A stretch of DNA of 64,000 nt from Candidatus Zixiibacteriota bacterium (GTDB lineage: Bacteria > Zixibacteria > MSB-5A5 > GN15 > FEB-12): positions 496,001 through 560,000 of the forward strand of contig JAGNLV010000002.1 in assembly GCA_017999435.1 (NCBI GenBank), in the 5' to 3' direction. Both the position numbers and the translations under genes were made by a program. The notes under the pieces were generated by a model. That model was not told the origin of the DNA. It saw only the letters and a program-made list of their open reading frames with translations, and searched no databases. Below are positions 57,145-64,000 of the stretch, piece by piece; positions within the stretch are counted from its first letter, which is position 1, and each line of letters begins with the position of its first letter.

Positions 57145-57360
57145 ATGAAGGAGCAGATCGGAGCGACCGCGGGGGCGATTTGGCAGGTGCTTCAGAAGAA
57201 GGATAAGCTGGCCCTGTCGCAGGTCCCGAGGGCGGTCAAGGAAAAAGAGTCGCTCGCCTTTCAGGCGGTGGGCTGGCTGGCCCGCGAAAACAAGATCGAG
57301 TTCCAGGTGGAAGGGAAGACGACGTACGTGACGCTCGCTCCCACCGAGCGCCGGGCCTGA
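57145..57360 (+). CDS. DUF2582-type winged-helix protein
   Basis: A 71-residue basic protein. The pattern ATAGAIWQVLQKKDKLALSQ, then AFQAVGWLARENKIEFQVEG is the winged-helix DUF2582 fold. Family members are single-domain DNA-binding-like proteins of unknown role. It lies between two glycogen/maltodextrin genes and might regulate them; that is inference. Confidence 0.85.
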   Translation: MKEQIGATAGAIWQVLQKKDKLALSQVPRAVKEKESLAFQAVGWLARENKIEFQVEGKTTYVTLAPTERRA

Positions 57361-57822
57361 GCAGCGACACCGGCCGCTTCTCTGCAGCACGTTCCGCCAC
57401 CCATCTCCTCTCTGCACTCGCGACAAGCATGTGTCCCGGCCGGCCGAATCTGTGGATTCGGCCGGCCGGCAGCGCAATTACCCAGACAGAGCTTGACAGG
57501 ACAACCGGTTGTCGCTCGCCCCGAAGTGTGGGCGGTCGCGCGGGGTAAGCCGGTTCCGTTGATGGCGAACGGCCGGGTTCGGCTGTACAACGGGGTGCGA
57601 CCTCCGACCGACAGGGTGCGGTCGGCTGCGCGGGTATGGGTCTTTTCTCCCCTTGGGATTCGCGCCCGGCGCGCCGATACTATAATTGCGTTCGCATGGT
57701 GCGGCGCCGAGGCTGGTCGGAGTCAATGATGCGCAAGGCGGACTATCGAGCGCGCCACGGCGCTTTCCGGGCCGCGTCTACGAGGTGCGGGACAGCGGCG
57801 GTTCGCCGCCGCGCGAGGAGAG
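57361..57822. other. Non-coding region between wHTH gene and malQ
   Basis: No gene is supported in these 462 bp. It contains the long palindrome at 57436-57469, a TATAAT hexamer (57681-57686) without a good -35, and a small UUCG-loop stem GCGGCGG-TTCG-CCGCCGC (57795-57812) just before the malQ ribosome site. Confidence 0.5.
57436..57469. repeat. Perfect 15-bp inverted repeat
   Basis: CCGGCCGGCCGAATC, loop TGTG, GATTCGGCCGGCCGG. A perfect 15-bp stem with no T-run. It may serve as a terminator, an mRNA end or a protein-binding palindrome. Confidence 0.7.
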
Positions 57823-59364
57823 ATGATGACCGAGTATAGACGGACGAGCGGTATCCTGCTGCCCATCACGGCGCTGCCCTCAGTGTACGGGATCGGCGAT
57901 TTCGGGCCGGGAGCTTCCCGGTTCCTCGATTTTCTCGCCCGCGCCCGGCAGGGTGTATGGCAGGTGCTGCCGCTGAATCCAACCGATCCGGCGCATGCCA
58001 ATTCCCCCTACAGCAGCAGTTCATCCTTCGCGGGCAACCCTCTCCTGATCAGCCCGGACCGGATGGTGGAGGACGGTTTTCTGGGGGCGGAGGAGCTGCA
58101 GCCGATCCCGGCGGCGCCGGATGACCGCGCGGATTATGAACAAGCGACCGCGTACAAGACGCGGCTTTTGGACCGGGCCTGGCAGGCCTTCCGGGACCGC
58201 CCGCACCAGGAGGAGTTCCGGGAGTTCTGCCGGGAAGAAGCGGGCTGGCTGGAAGACTACGCGCTCTTCGTCGTGATCAAACGGGCCCAGCAGGGGGCGG
58301 ACTGGAGCCGGTGGCCGGTCGGGCTGCGCGACCGCAACCCCCGCGCGCTGGACGAGGTACGGAAGGTTCATGCCGATGAGCTCGGGCGCGAGCAGTTCGC
58401 CCAGTGGCTGTTCTTCCGCCAGTGGCTCGCCCTCAAGCGGGAGGCCAATGCCCGCGGGATACGGATGTTCGGCGACATCCCCATTTACGTCAACTACGAC
58501 AGCGCCGACACCTGGCGCGACACCCACCTGTTCAAACTGAACGGCGGCAAGCGGCCGGAAGTGGTGGCGGGCGTCCCGCCGGACTACTTCAGCACGATCG
58601 GACAGCTCTGGGGAAACCCGGTGTACGACTGGGAGGCGCTCAAAAGGGAAGGGTACCGGTGGTGGATCGACCGGCTGGCTCACGTTTTCCGTCTCTACGA
58701 CATCGTGCGCATCGACCATTTCCGTGGCCTCGTCGCCTACTGGGAGGTGCCGGCGGGACACAAGACCGCGCAGAAGGGGAAATGGCGCGAAGTACCGACC
58801 GATGATTTCCTGCAGACGCTGCAACGGCACTTCGGGCGCCTGCCCGTGGTGGCGGAGGATCTCGGACTGATCACCGACGATGTGACAGCCACGATGAAGC
58901 GGTACGGATTCCCCGGCATGAAGGTGCTCCTGTTCGCTTTCGGAGCGGATGATCCAACCCATCCGTACCTGCCGCGCAACTACGATGAGAACGCGGTGGT
59001 GTATACCGGGACGCACGACAACAACACGGTGCAGGGGTGGTTCGAGGAGGAGGCGAAGCCGGCCGAGAAGAAACGGTTGTTCGCGCACTTGAGCCGGGCC
59101 GTGCCGAGAGACCGGGTGCACTGGGCCATGATCGAACTGGCCCTGCAGTCGCGGGCGCGGCTGGCGGTGATCCCGATGCAAGATGTGCTCGGCTTGCCGG
59201 GGTCCGCGCGCATGAACACGCCCTCGACCCGAAACGGCAACTGGACCTGGCGGTTGACGGCGCAGCAGTTGGCGGCGGCGCCGGCCGCGCAACTGGCCGA
59301 ACTGGTCGCCACCAGCGACCGCGAGCCCGAGGGACAGGCGGTGCCCGGAAGTACGCCTGCCTGA
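57823..59364 (+). CDS. malQ: 4-alpha-glucanotransferase
   Basis: A 513-residue GH77 amylomaltase, of the usual length. Conserved parts are SGILLPITALPS at the start, the WQVLPLNPT segment, the nucleophile region VRIDHFRGLVAYWEVP, VVAEDLG (acid/base) and YTGTHDNNTVQGW. The second in-frame ATG (57826) is equally possible. It rearranges maltodextrins by transferring alpha-1,4-glucan segments and works with the branching enzyme in glycogen metabolism. Confidence 0.96.
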   Translation: MMTEYRRTSGILLPITALPSVYGIGDFGPGASRFLDFLARARQGVWQVLPLNPTDPAHANSPYSSSSSFAGNPLLISPDRMVEDGFLGAEELQPIPAAPDDRADYEQATAYKTRLLDRAWQAFRDRPHQEEFREFCREEAGWLEDYALFVVIKRAQQGADWSRWPVGLRDRNPRALDEVRKVHADELGREQFAQWLFFRQWLALKREANARGIRMFGDIPIYVNYDSADTWRDTHLFKLNGGKRPEVVAGVPPDYFSTIGQLWGNPVYDWEALKREGYRWWIDRLAHVFRLYDIVRIDHFRGLVAYWEVPAGHKTAQKGKWREVPTDDFLQTLQRHFGRLPVVAEDLGLITDDVTATMKRYGFPGMKVLLFAFGADDPTHPYLPRNYDENAVVYTGTHDNNTVQGWFEEEAKPAEKKRLFAHLSRAVPRDRVHWAMIELALQSRARLAVIPMQDVLGLPGSARMNTPSTRNGNWTWRLTAQQLAAAPAAQLAELVATSDREPEGQAVPGSTPA

Positions 59365-59718
59365 GGACGGCCGCACGGTGTGAGCGGCGGCACCGGCGCT
59401 GTCTCGCCGCCATCGGCAAGAAGCGACACGCCTCTTGTGACCCGCCCGGTAGGACGGAGCGGTTCGTTCGTTTGATCAATCTTCACGAGATCCCGGTTAT
59501 CCCCCGAGTCGGTCGCCACGAAAGGGGGGCGCCGGCCCTCGCGCTTTCCTCCCGATTGTGTCCCGCCCCAATGAATACGGTCAATCGGCGGAGAAAGTAA
59601 ATCACCAATCGGCCGGTGAGTGTCACATTGTGCACGGTCAGAATCAACCGTGTCTGGCAAAACTTCCGCTTGCTTCCCACCCGAACAGCGACGACCATGA
59701 GGCATGAGGAAATCGGCC
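59365..59718. other. Gap before small lipoprotein
   Basis: A 354-bp region without a supported gene. There is no clear promoter consensus; the sequence near 59600-59660 (AAATCACCAATCGG, GTGTCACATTGTGCACGG) is more AT-rich and likely holds the lipoprotein promoter. Confidence 0.4.
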
Positions 59719-60129
59719 ATGAACAAGCGAACGGGACTGCTTTTAACTTTGGCGCTGACCGCACTCGCTCTCCTCTCGTGCGGAGGGAGCCGGACGCTGG
59801 TGCTCTACGAGGGCGAGCGTCGGCCGGCGGAGCAGGTCGCGGTTCTCGATGTCAGTCACAAGTCGCTGTACGTGATGGGGATCGACACGCTGGTCCACCG
59901 CTACCGAGCGCTCTCGGAAGAGCACATCGAGGTACTTCCGGGAGAACACACGCTGGTCCTGAACTACTCCTCGTGGAAGGGGACCTCCGATGAGCCCATG
60001 ACGCTGTCGTTTGAGGCGCAGGCCGGACATCTCTACCAGGTCAAAGCATCAGCGGGTTACCGGCGGTGGACGGCGTGGATTATCGATATGAACGACGGGT
60101 CGGTGGTGGCCGGCTCGCCGCCCGATTGA
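59719..60129 (+). CDS. Small lipoprotein of unknown function
   Basis: A 136-residue protein with signal and lipobox LLSC (Cys about 22 residues from ATG 59719; ATG 59704 is possible). The mature part is beta-rich (VAVLDVSHKSLYVMGID, HTLVLNYSSW) with an EVLPGEHTL segment and LYQVKAS strand, typical of PEGA-like envelope lipoproteins. No specific function is recognised. Confidence 0.75.
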   Translation: MNKRTGLLLTLALTALALLSCGGSRTLVLYEGERRPAEQVAVLDVSHKSLYVMGIDTLVHRYRALSEEHIEVLPGEHTLVLNYSSWKGTSDEPMTLSFEAQAGHLYQVKASAGYRRWTAWIIDMNDGSVVAGSPPD

Positions 60130-60481
60130 CGTGCGGTACCGTAGCGGCGCCCGGCCTGGAACGACCGAAGGAGGGGTTTGACTCGGCGGGTGGCGGAAGC
60201 TGACGACATATAATGAAGCGCGCGGCGAGGCTGGGAAAGAGGCAGGCAGATTTGAGGGGACTATCGGCTACTCCTGCAAGTACACCATAAGTCATTGATG
60301 TAAGAGTTGTTGGCTGCCGAGAACATCCTGCGCACAAGGATGCCGGGCAGGGACGCAAACGACAGAGGCGTCCACCGGGCGAATTTTGTGCCGTGAAACA
60401 GCAAAATGGGCTTGACAGAAATGAACGGCGATATAATATTTCAGATAAAAGAGTCCTAAAACTGGAATGTGAACCGAAAAG
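60130..60481. other. Regulatory region before rrf2-like gene
   Basis: A 352-bp intergenic region with no supported gene. It contains the promoter-like sequence at 60412-60440 just before the regulator. The AT-rich stretch ATATAATATTTCAGATAAAAG is conspicuous against the GC-rich surroundings. Confidence 0.5.
60412..60440 (+). promoter_or_regulatory. Promoter of the Rrf2-family regulator
   Basis: TTGACA (60412-60417), then TATAAT (60432-60437, 14-bp spacer) or AATATT (60435-60440, 17-bp spacer). An AT-rich block follows up to the ATG at 60482, which has a poor Shine-Dalgarno. It may be autoregulated. Confidence 0.6.
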
Positions 60482-60916
60482 ATGCTGTTTTCCAAAGCGT
60501 GCAGCTACGCGATCCGCGCCGCCGTGCTCGCCGCGGCCAAAGATCCCGACGGGCGGCGGGCGTTTATCCCGATCCGCGAGCTGGCCGATGAGGTCGGCGT
60601 CTCGTTCCACTTTCTCACCAAGATCCTCCGCAAGTTGACGGAGGTCGAGATCATGGAGTCCTTTCGCGGACCGAACGGAGGGGTGGGCTTGGTGCGGCCG
60701 GCCAGGCAAATTCGGGTGATCGAGGTGATCGCTGCAATCGACGGGATGGGGTTGTTCGAGGGGTGCGCACTGGGACTCCCGCAGTGCAGCGACAAGACGC
60801 CCTGCCCGCTGCACGAGGCCTGGCGGAAGCGGCGGGAGGATCTGCGGGCCATGCTGACCCGGACGACGCTGGCCGACCTTGTGCCGAAAGGATCGGCGGA
60901 GGGAAAAAGGAGATAA
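60482..60916 (+). CDS. Rrf2-family Fe-S transcriptional regulator
   Basis: A 144-residue protein with the Rrf2 winged helix (IPIRELADEVGVSFHFLTKILRKL, then GPNGG wing). Cysteines C95, C102 and C108 (C-x6-C-x5-C) match the cluster-binding spacing of Rrf2 proteins such as NsrR (x7, x5) and IscR (x5, x5), so it probably senses nitric oxide, oxygen or Fe-S status. It sits directly before cytochrome c and nosZ, and is the probable controller of the nos genes. Confidence 0.9.
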   Translation: MLFSKACSYAIRAAVLAAAKDPDGRRAFIPIRELADEVGVSFHFLTKILRKLTEVEIMESFRGPNGGVGLVRPARQIRVIEVIAAIDGMGLFEGCALGLPQCSDKTPCPLHEAWRKRREDLRAMLTRTTLADLVPKGSAEGKRR

Positions 60917-60958
60917 TCGCGCAGGCCGCGCGAGCGGTCTGAGCACGGCAATATTACG

Positions 60959-60977
60959 GATTTCATACTCCGAAATC
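60959..60977. promoter_or_regulatory. Candidate operator in front of the nos genes
   Basis: GATTTC-7-GAAATC (60959-60964 and 60972-60977) is a short inverted repeat in the 132-bp gap between the Rrf2 gene and the cytochrome gene, next to TTGTTATAGG. It is a plausible binding site, but short. Confidence 0.35.
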
Positions 60978-61048
60978 TTGTTATAGGCGGTCAGACTCCG
61001 GGTGTGAATCGGGGTCCAGCCGGTAACCGACAGAAGAGGTAGTTTGTC

Positions 61049-61582
61049 ATGACGGTAGAGTTCAGGAAGTTGATCGGGGTCGCGGGGTTTGCTCTAACTC
61101 TGTGGTTGATGGGATGTTCCTCGGGGCCGGAAACGGAGGCGGAGCGCCAGACCCGCTGGCAGCAGGGGAAGCTGACCGGCTGGGAGCTCGAACACGGGAT
61201 CGGCCCGATCACGGACGCACTCGAGATCGGTCCGGTCGATGCAGCGCGAGCGGCGCAGGGGCGGGAGCTCTTTATCGCCAAGTGCGCGACTTGCCACTAT
61301 CTGGATGACCGGAAAACCGGTCCGGGACTGCGCGATGTAACCAAGCGCCGTAGTCCGGAGTATGTGCTGAACCAAGTACTCAACCCGGAGCAGATGGGGA
61401 AGCTTCATCCGGAAGGGAAGAAGCTGGTGGCGCAGTACGCACAATTCATGACGATCCAGGGGATTACGCCGGATGACGCGCGGGCGCTCCTGGATTTCCT
61501 TCGGTCGGAGGCCGACAAGCCGCCGGTGCCGCTTGAGCAGCAGCCGGGGGCGAATGTCCCGCCGCCGCCGCCGGCCAACTGA
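61049..61582 (+). CDS. Lipoprotein c-type cytochrome of the nos cluster
   Basis: A 177-residue protein. The signal ends at lipobox LMGC (Cys23), and the heme c motif is C79-A-T-C82-H83. A Pro-rich tail (EQQPGANVPPPPPAN) ends it. It should be a membrane-anchored monoheme cytochrome passing electrons to NosZ. It ends 32 bp before nosZ, and clade II nos clusters usually contain such c-type cytochromes. Confidence 0.9.
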   Translation: MTVEFRKLIGVAGFALTLWLMGCSSGPETEAERQTRWQQGKLTGWELEHGIGPITDALEIGPVDAARAAQGRELFIAKCATCHYLDDRKTGPGLRDVTKRRSPEYVLNQVLNPEQMGKLHPEGKKLVAQYAQFMTIQGITPDDARALLDFLRSEADKPPVPLEQQPGANVPPPPPAN

Positions 61583-61614
61583 GTGGAGCGAAGAAACCGA
61601 GCACGTTTCGTGAT

Positions 61615-63558
61615 GTGGTGAGAGGAGAGAGAAGTATGGTTCGGAGGTTATCTGGGAAAATCCTTTCCGGCCTGGCCGGGCTGGTTGCGTTAGTCCTACT
61701 TGGCGGATGCGGTACCGGCGGCAACGAAGGTGTCGCCGGTACCGGCGATGCCGCGGCGCGGGTTTATGTGGCGCCCGGGACGTACGATGAGTTCTACGCG
61801 TTCATGTCGGGGGGATTTTCGGGGCAAGTGAGCGTCTACGGACTGCCCTCGGGGCGTCTGCTGCGGCACGTGCCGGTGTTTTCGCAGTACGCCGAGAATG
61901 GCTACGGCTACAGCGAAGAGACGAAGAACATGCTGATGACGTCGTTCGGGTTTGTGCCGTGGGATGACGCGCACCATCCGCAACTCTCCCAGACGGACGG
62001 GGTTCCAGACGGGCGGTGGCTGTTCATCAACGGGAACAACACGCCGCGGGTGGCGCGGCTGGATCTGACCACGTTCGAGACGACGGAGATCATCGAATTG
62101 CCGCATTCCGGCGGCAACCATGCCTCCCCCTTTCTCACGCCCAACACCGAATATGTCATGGCGGGGACGCGGTTCAGCGTGCCAATCCCGCAGCAGGACG
62201 TGCCGGTGAGCACCTACAAGGAGAATTTCAAGGGGACGCTGTCGTTCATCAAGGTGGACTCGGCGACGGGGCGGATGTCGCTGGCGTTCCAGATTCTCGT
62301 GCCCGGGTTCGACTACGACCTCTCGCACGCCGGAAAAGGACCATCGCACGGCTGGGCGTTCTTCTCCACGTACAACACGGAGCAGGCGAACACGCTGCTG
62401 GAGGTGAATGCCTCCCGCAACGACAAGGACTACATGGCGGCCGTCAACTGGAAGCTGGCCGAGCGGTACGCCGCGGAGGGGAAGGCTAAAGACGTGCCCG
62501 CCTCGTACCGGCACAATTTTCTCGACGAGGCCCGCGTGGCGCAGAGCGAGGTGGTCGGCTCGGTCAAAATCCTGGACCCCCGGGATTGTCCGGGGATGAT
62601 CTACTACATTCCGACGCCGAAGTCGCCGCACGGGGCGGACGTCGACCCGACCGGGGAGTACATTGTCGGCGGGGGGAAGCTGGCGACGGTGATCCCGGTG
62701 CACTCGTTCTCCCGGATGATCAAAGCGATCGAGAACCGGGAGTTCGAGGGGGAGGTCGACGGCATCCCGGTGCTCAAGTACGAGGCGGTGCTCGCGGGGG
62801 AGGTGCAGAACCCGGGTCTCGGCCCGCTCCATACGGAGTTCGACGGCCAGGGGTACGCCTACACCTCGATGTTCATTTCCTCGGAGATCGTGAAGTGGAA
62901 GCTCGGGACGTGGGAGGTGGTTGACCGGGCGCCGGCGTACTACTCAATCGGGCACCTGATGATACCGGGCGGGGACAGCCGGGCGCCTTTCGGCAAGTAC
63001 GTGGTGGCGCTGAACAAGATCACCAAGGACCGGTACCTACCGACCGGTCCGGAGCTCTCGCAGTCAGCCCAGCTCTACGACATCACCGGCGACAAGATGA
63101 AGCTCCTGCTGGATTTCCCGACGATCGGGGAGCCGCACTACGCGCAGGCGCTGCCGGCCGCGCTGATCAAGGACAAATCGGTGAAGTACTTCCCGATCGC
63201 CGAGAACCGGAATCCGCACGCGATCACGGCGGAGAACCAGGCGCGCATCGAGCGGAGCGGGAAGCTCGTGCGTGTGTACATGTCGACAATCCGGACGCAT
63301 TTCGCGCCGGACAATATCGAGGGGATCAAGGCGGGGGACTCGGTGCTGTTCCATGTGACCAACCTCGAGCAGGACTGGGACGCCCCGCACGGCTTCGCGG
63401 TGATGGGGGCGAACAACGCCGAATTGCTGATTATGCCGGGGGAGACGCGGACGCTGGCGTGGAAACCGCAGGCGCCGGGCGTGTATCCGTTCTACTGCAC
63501 GGATTTCTGCTCGGCTCTGCACCAGGAGATGCAAGGGTACATCCGGGTGTCGAAATGA
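61615..63558 (+). CDS. nosZ: Nitrous oxide reductase, clade II (Sec-type)
   Basis: A 647-residue reductase turning N2O into N2 in the periplasm. The N-terminus is a Sec lipoprotein signal (VLLGGC) without a twin-arginine motif, which marks clade II. The propeller shows Cu-Z histidines at 120-121 (WDDAHHP) and in SGGNHASPF and GADVDP. The C-terminal cupredoxin domain has the Cu-A ligands C628, C632, H636 and M639 (CTDFC...ALHQEM). It is followed by a nos-type membrane protein gene. Nos maturation genes (nosDFY) must lie beyond the window. Confidence 0.96.
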   Translation: MVRGERSMVRRLSGKILSGLAGLVALVLLGGCGTGGNEGVAGTGDAAARVYVAPGTYDEFYAFMSGGFSGQVSVYGLPSGRLLRHVPVFSQYAENGYGYSEETKNMLMTSFGFVPWDDAHHPQLSQTDGVPDGRWLFINGNNTPRVARLDLTTFETTEIIELPHSGGNHASPFLTPNTEYVMAGTRFSVPIPQQDVPVSTYKENFKGTLSFIKVDSATGRMSLAFQILVPGFDYDLSHAGKGPSHGWAFFSTYNTEQANTLLEVNASRNDKDYMAAVNWKLAERYAAEGKAKDVPASYRHNFLDEARVAQSEVVGSVKILDPRDCPGMIYYIPTPKSPHGADVDPTGEYIVGGGKLATVIPVHSFSRMIKAIENREFEGEVDGIPVLKYEAVLAGEVQNPGLGPLHTEFDGQGYAYTSMFISSEIVKWKLGTWEVVDRAPAYYSIGHLMIPGGDSRAPFGKYVVALNKITKDRYLPTGPELSQSAQLYDITGDKMKLLLDFPTIGEPHYAQALPAALIKDKSVKYFPIAENRNPHAITAENQARIERSGKLVRVYMSTIRTHFAPDNIEGIKAGDSVLFHVTNLEQDWDAPHGFAVMGANNAELLIMPGETRTLAWKPQAPGVYPFYCTDFCSALHQEMQGYIRVSK

Positions 63559-63589
63559 CCCGATCTGAAACCACAGGGCGGGCCCGGCG

Positions 63590-64000
63590 ATGAGTCCCGC
63601 GATTCTCCGCGAGGCGGACGACCGGGCCGCCTGGCGGTCCGAGGCGACGGGGAAGCGAGGCCGGATGCACCCGGCCGGACGGATCGCGCTGGCGGCCGCG
63701 GCCCTGCTGTTGGCCCTGACCTATTTCCTCCCGCTGTGGGAAATCGCCCTGGAGGCGCCGCAGTACCCGGAGGGGCTGGGGCTGGAGATCTGGATCAACC
63801 GGATGGAGGGGCAGAACGCGGGGGACATCGAGAAGATCAACACCCTCAACCATTATATCGGTATGAAGGCCATTCACCCGGAGTCGATCAAGGAGCTGCG
63901 GATTATGCCCTGGGTGATGCGCGGCCTGATGCTGCTCGGGCTGGCCGCCGCGGCGGTCGGACGGCGGACCTGGGTGCTCGTATGGTTGGTGCTGTTCGCC
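63590..64000 (+). CDS. nos-cluster membrane protein, NosB-like (partial, runs off window)
   Basis: An open frame from ATG 63590 with no stop through the last base (137 codons). Two hydrophobic helices are visible: residues ~32-52 (IALAAAALLLALTYFLPLW) and ~110-137. Between them is the segment LNHYIGMKAIHPESIKEL, which recalls membrane proteins found next to clade II nosZ. Its position 31 bp after nosZ supports this. The 3' part is missing, so the call is provisional. Confidence 0.7.
   Translation, partial: MSPAILREADDRAAWRSEATGKRGRMHPAGRIALAAAALLLALTYFLPLWEIALEAPQYPEGLGLEIWINRMEGQNAGDIEKINTLNHYIGMKAIHPESIKELRIMPWVMRGLMLLGLAAAAVGRRTWVLVWLVLFA

Overview
The window is a GC-rich, densely coded stretch of a Gram-negative chromosome. 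It carries an LptF/LptG permease pair, an RND pump with its adaptor, lipoproteins and an outer-membrane barrel. It also has FCB-type secreted proteins (a kelch protein with a YPNPFNP-type C-terminal domain, and a dockerin-bearing subtilase), a TPR-CHAT protein with an ECF sigma factor, and a clade II type nitrous oxide reductase. This combination points to an uncultured FCB-related lineage (Zixibacteria-like or a neighbour). That placement is inference, because no rRNA or ribosomal gene is present.

Layout. 1-6.2 kb: ArsR regulator, a sensor kinase and NtrC-type regulator pair, and a secreted kelch protein. 6.75 kb: tRNA-Ser(GGA). 7-11.3 kb (minus): fetA/fetB-like ABC transporter overlapping an OB-HD nuclease-like gene, then DUF488 overlapping a diaminopropionate ammonia-lyase-like gene. 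11.4-18 kb: lptF/lptG-like genes, a methyltransferase, an aspartase with an N-terminal cyclic-nucleotide-binding-like domain, and gdhA on the minus strand. Aspartase, glutamate dehydrogenase and the ammonia-lyase make this a nitrogen-metabolism neighbourhood.

18-24 kb is the most unusual part. Five tiny Cys-rich genes (32-44 codons) share the ends M-[LVI]-[YF]-L and K-P-[LC]-Y-G-[IV]-[DE]-P. They precede two overlapping radical SAM/SPASM genes, and a Zn alcohol dehydrogenase sits between precursors 2 and 3 on the other strand. Both precursor groups follow a near-identical 21-bp promoter-like element, and four of the five precursors are followed by a hairpin. I read this as a RiPP locus. An ABC exporter lies 558 bp downstream.

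26-31 kb: RND permease and adaptor. 31-37 kb: subtilase-dockerin, anti-sigma-like protein, ECF-like sigma factor and a divergent TPR-CHAT protein, a possible regulated protease module. 37-45 kb: GNAT, FkbM methyltransferase, barrel protein, NhaA, a secreted repeat protein and an N6-adenine methyltransferase of the type IIG/PglX kind. 45-54.9 kb: THEP1-type NTPase, cysteine desulfurase-like enzyme, caspase-like lipoprotein, SDR, DUF418 protein, a group II decarboxylase overlapping a [2Fe-2S]-methyltransferase fusion, a phosphoesterase and a 2'-5' RNA ligase-like protein. 55-59.4 kb: glycogen branching enzyme, small wHTH protein and 4-alpha-glucanotransferase. 59.7-64 kb: a lipoprotein, then Rrf2 regulator, cytochrome c, nosZ and the truncated start of a nos-type membrane protein.

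Genes were called from translated frames, motifs and spacing only. No database search was run, and family names are from recognition.
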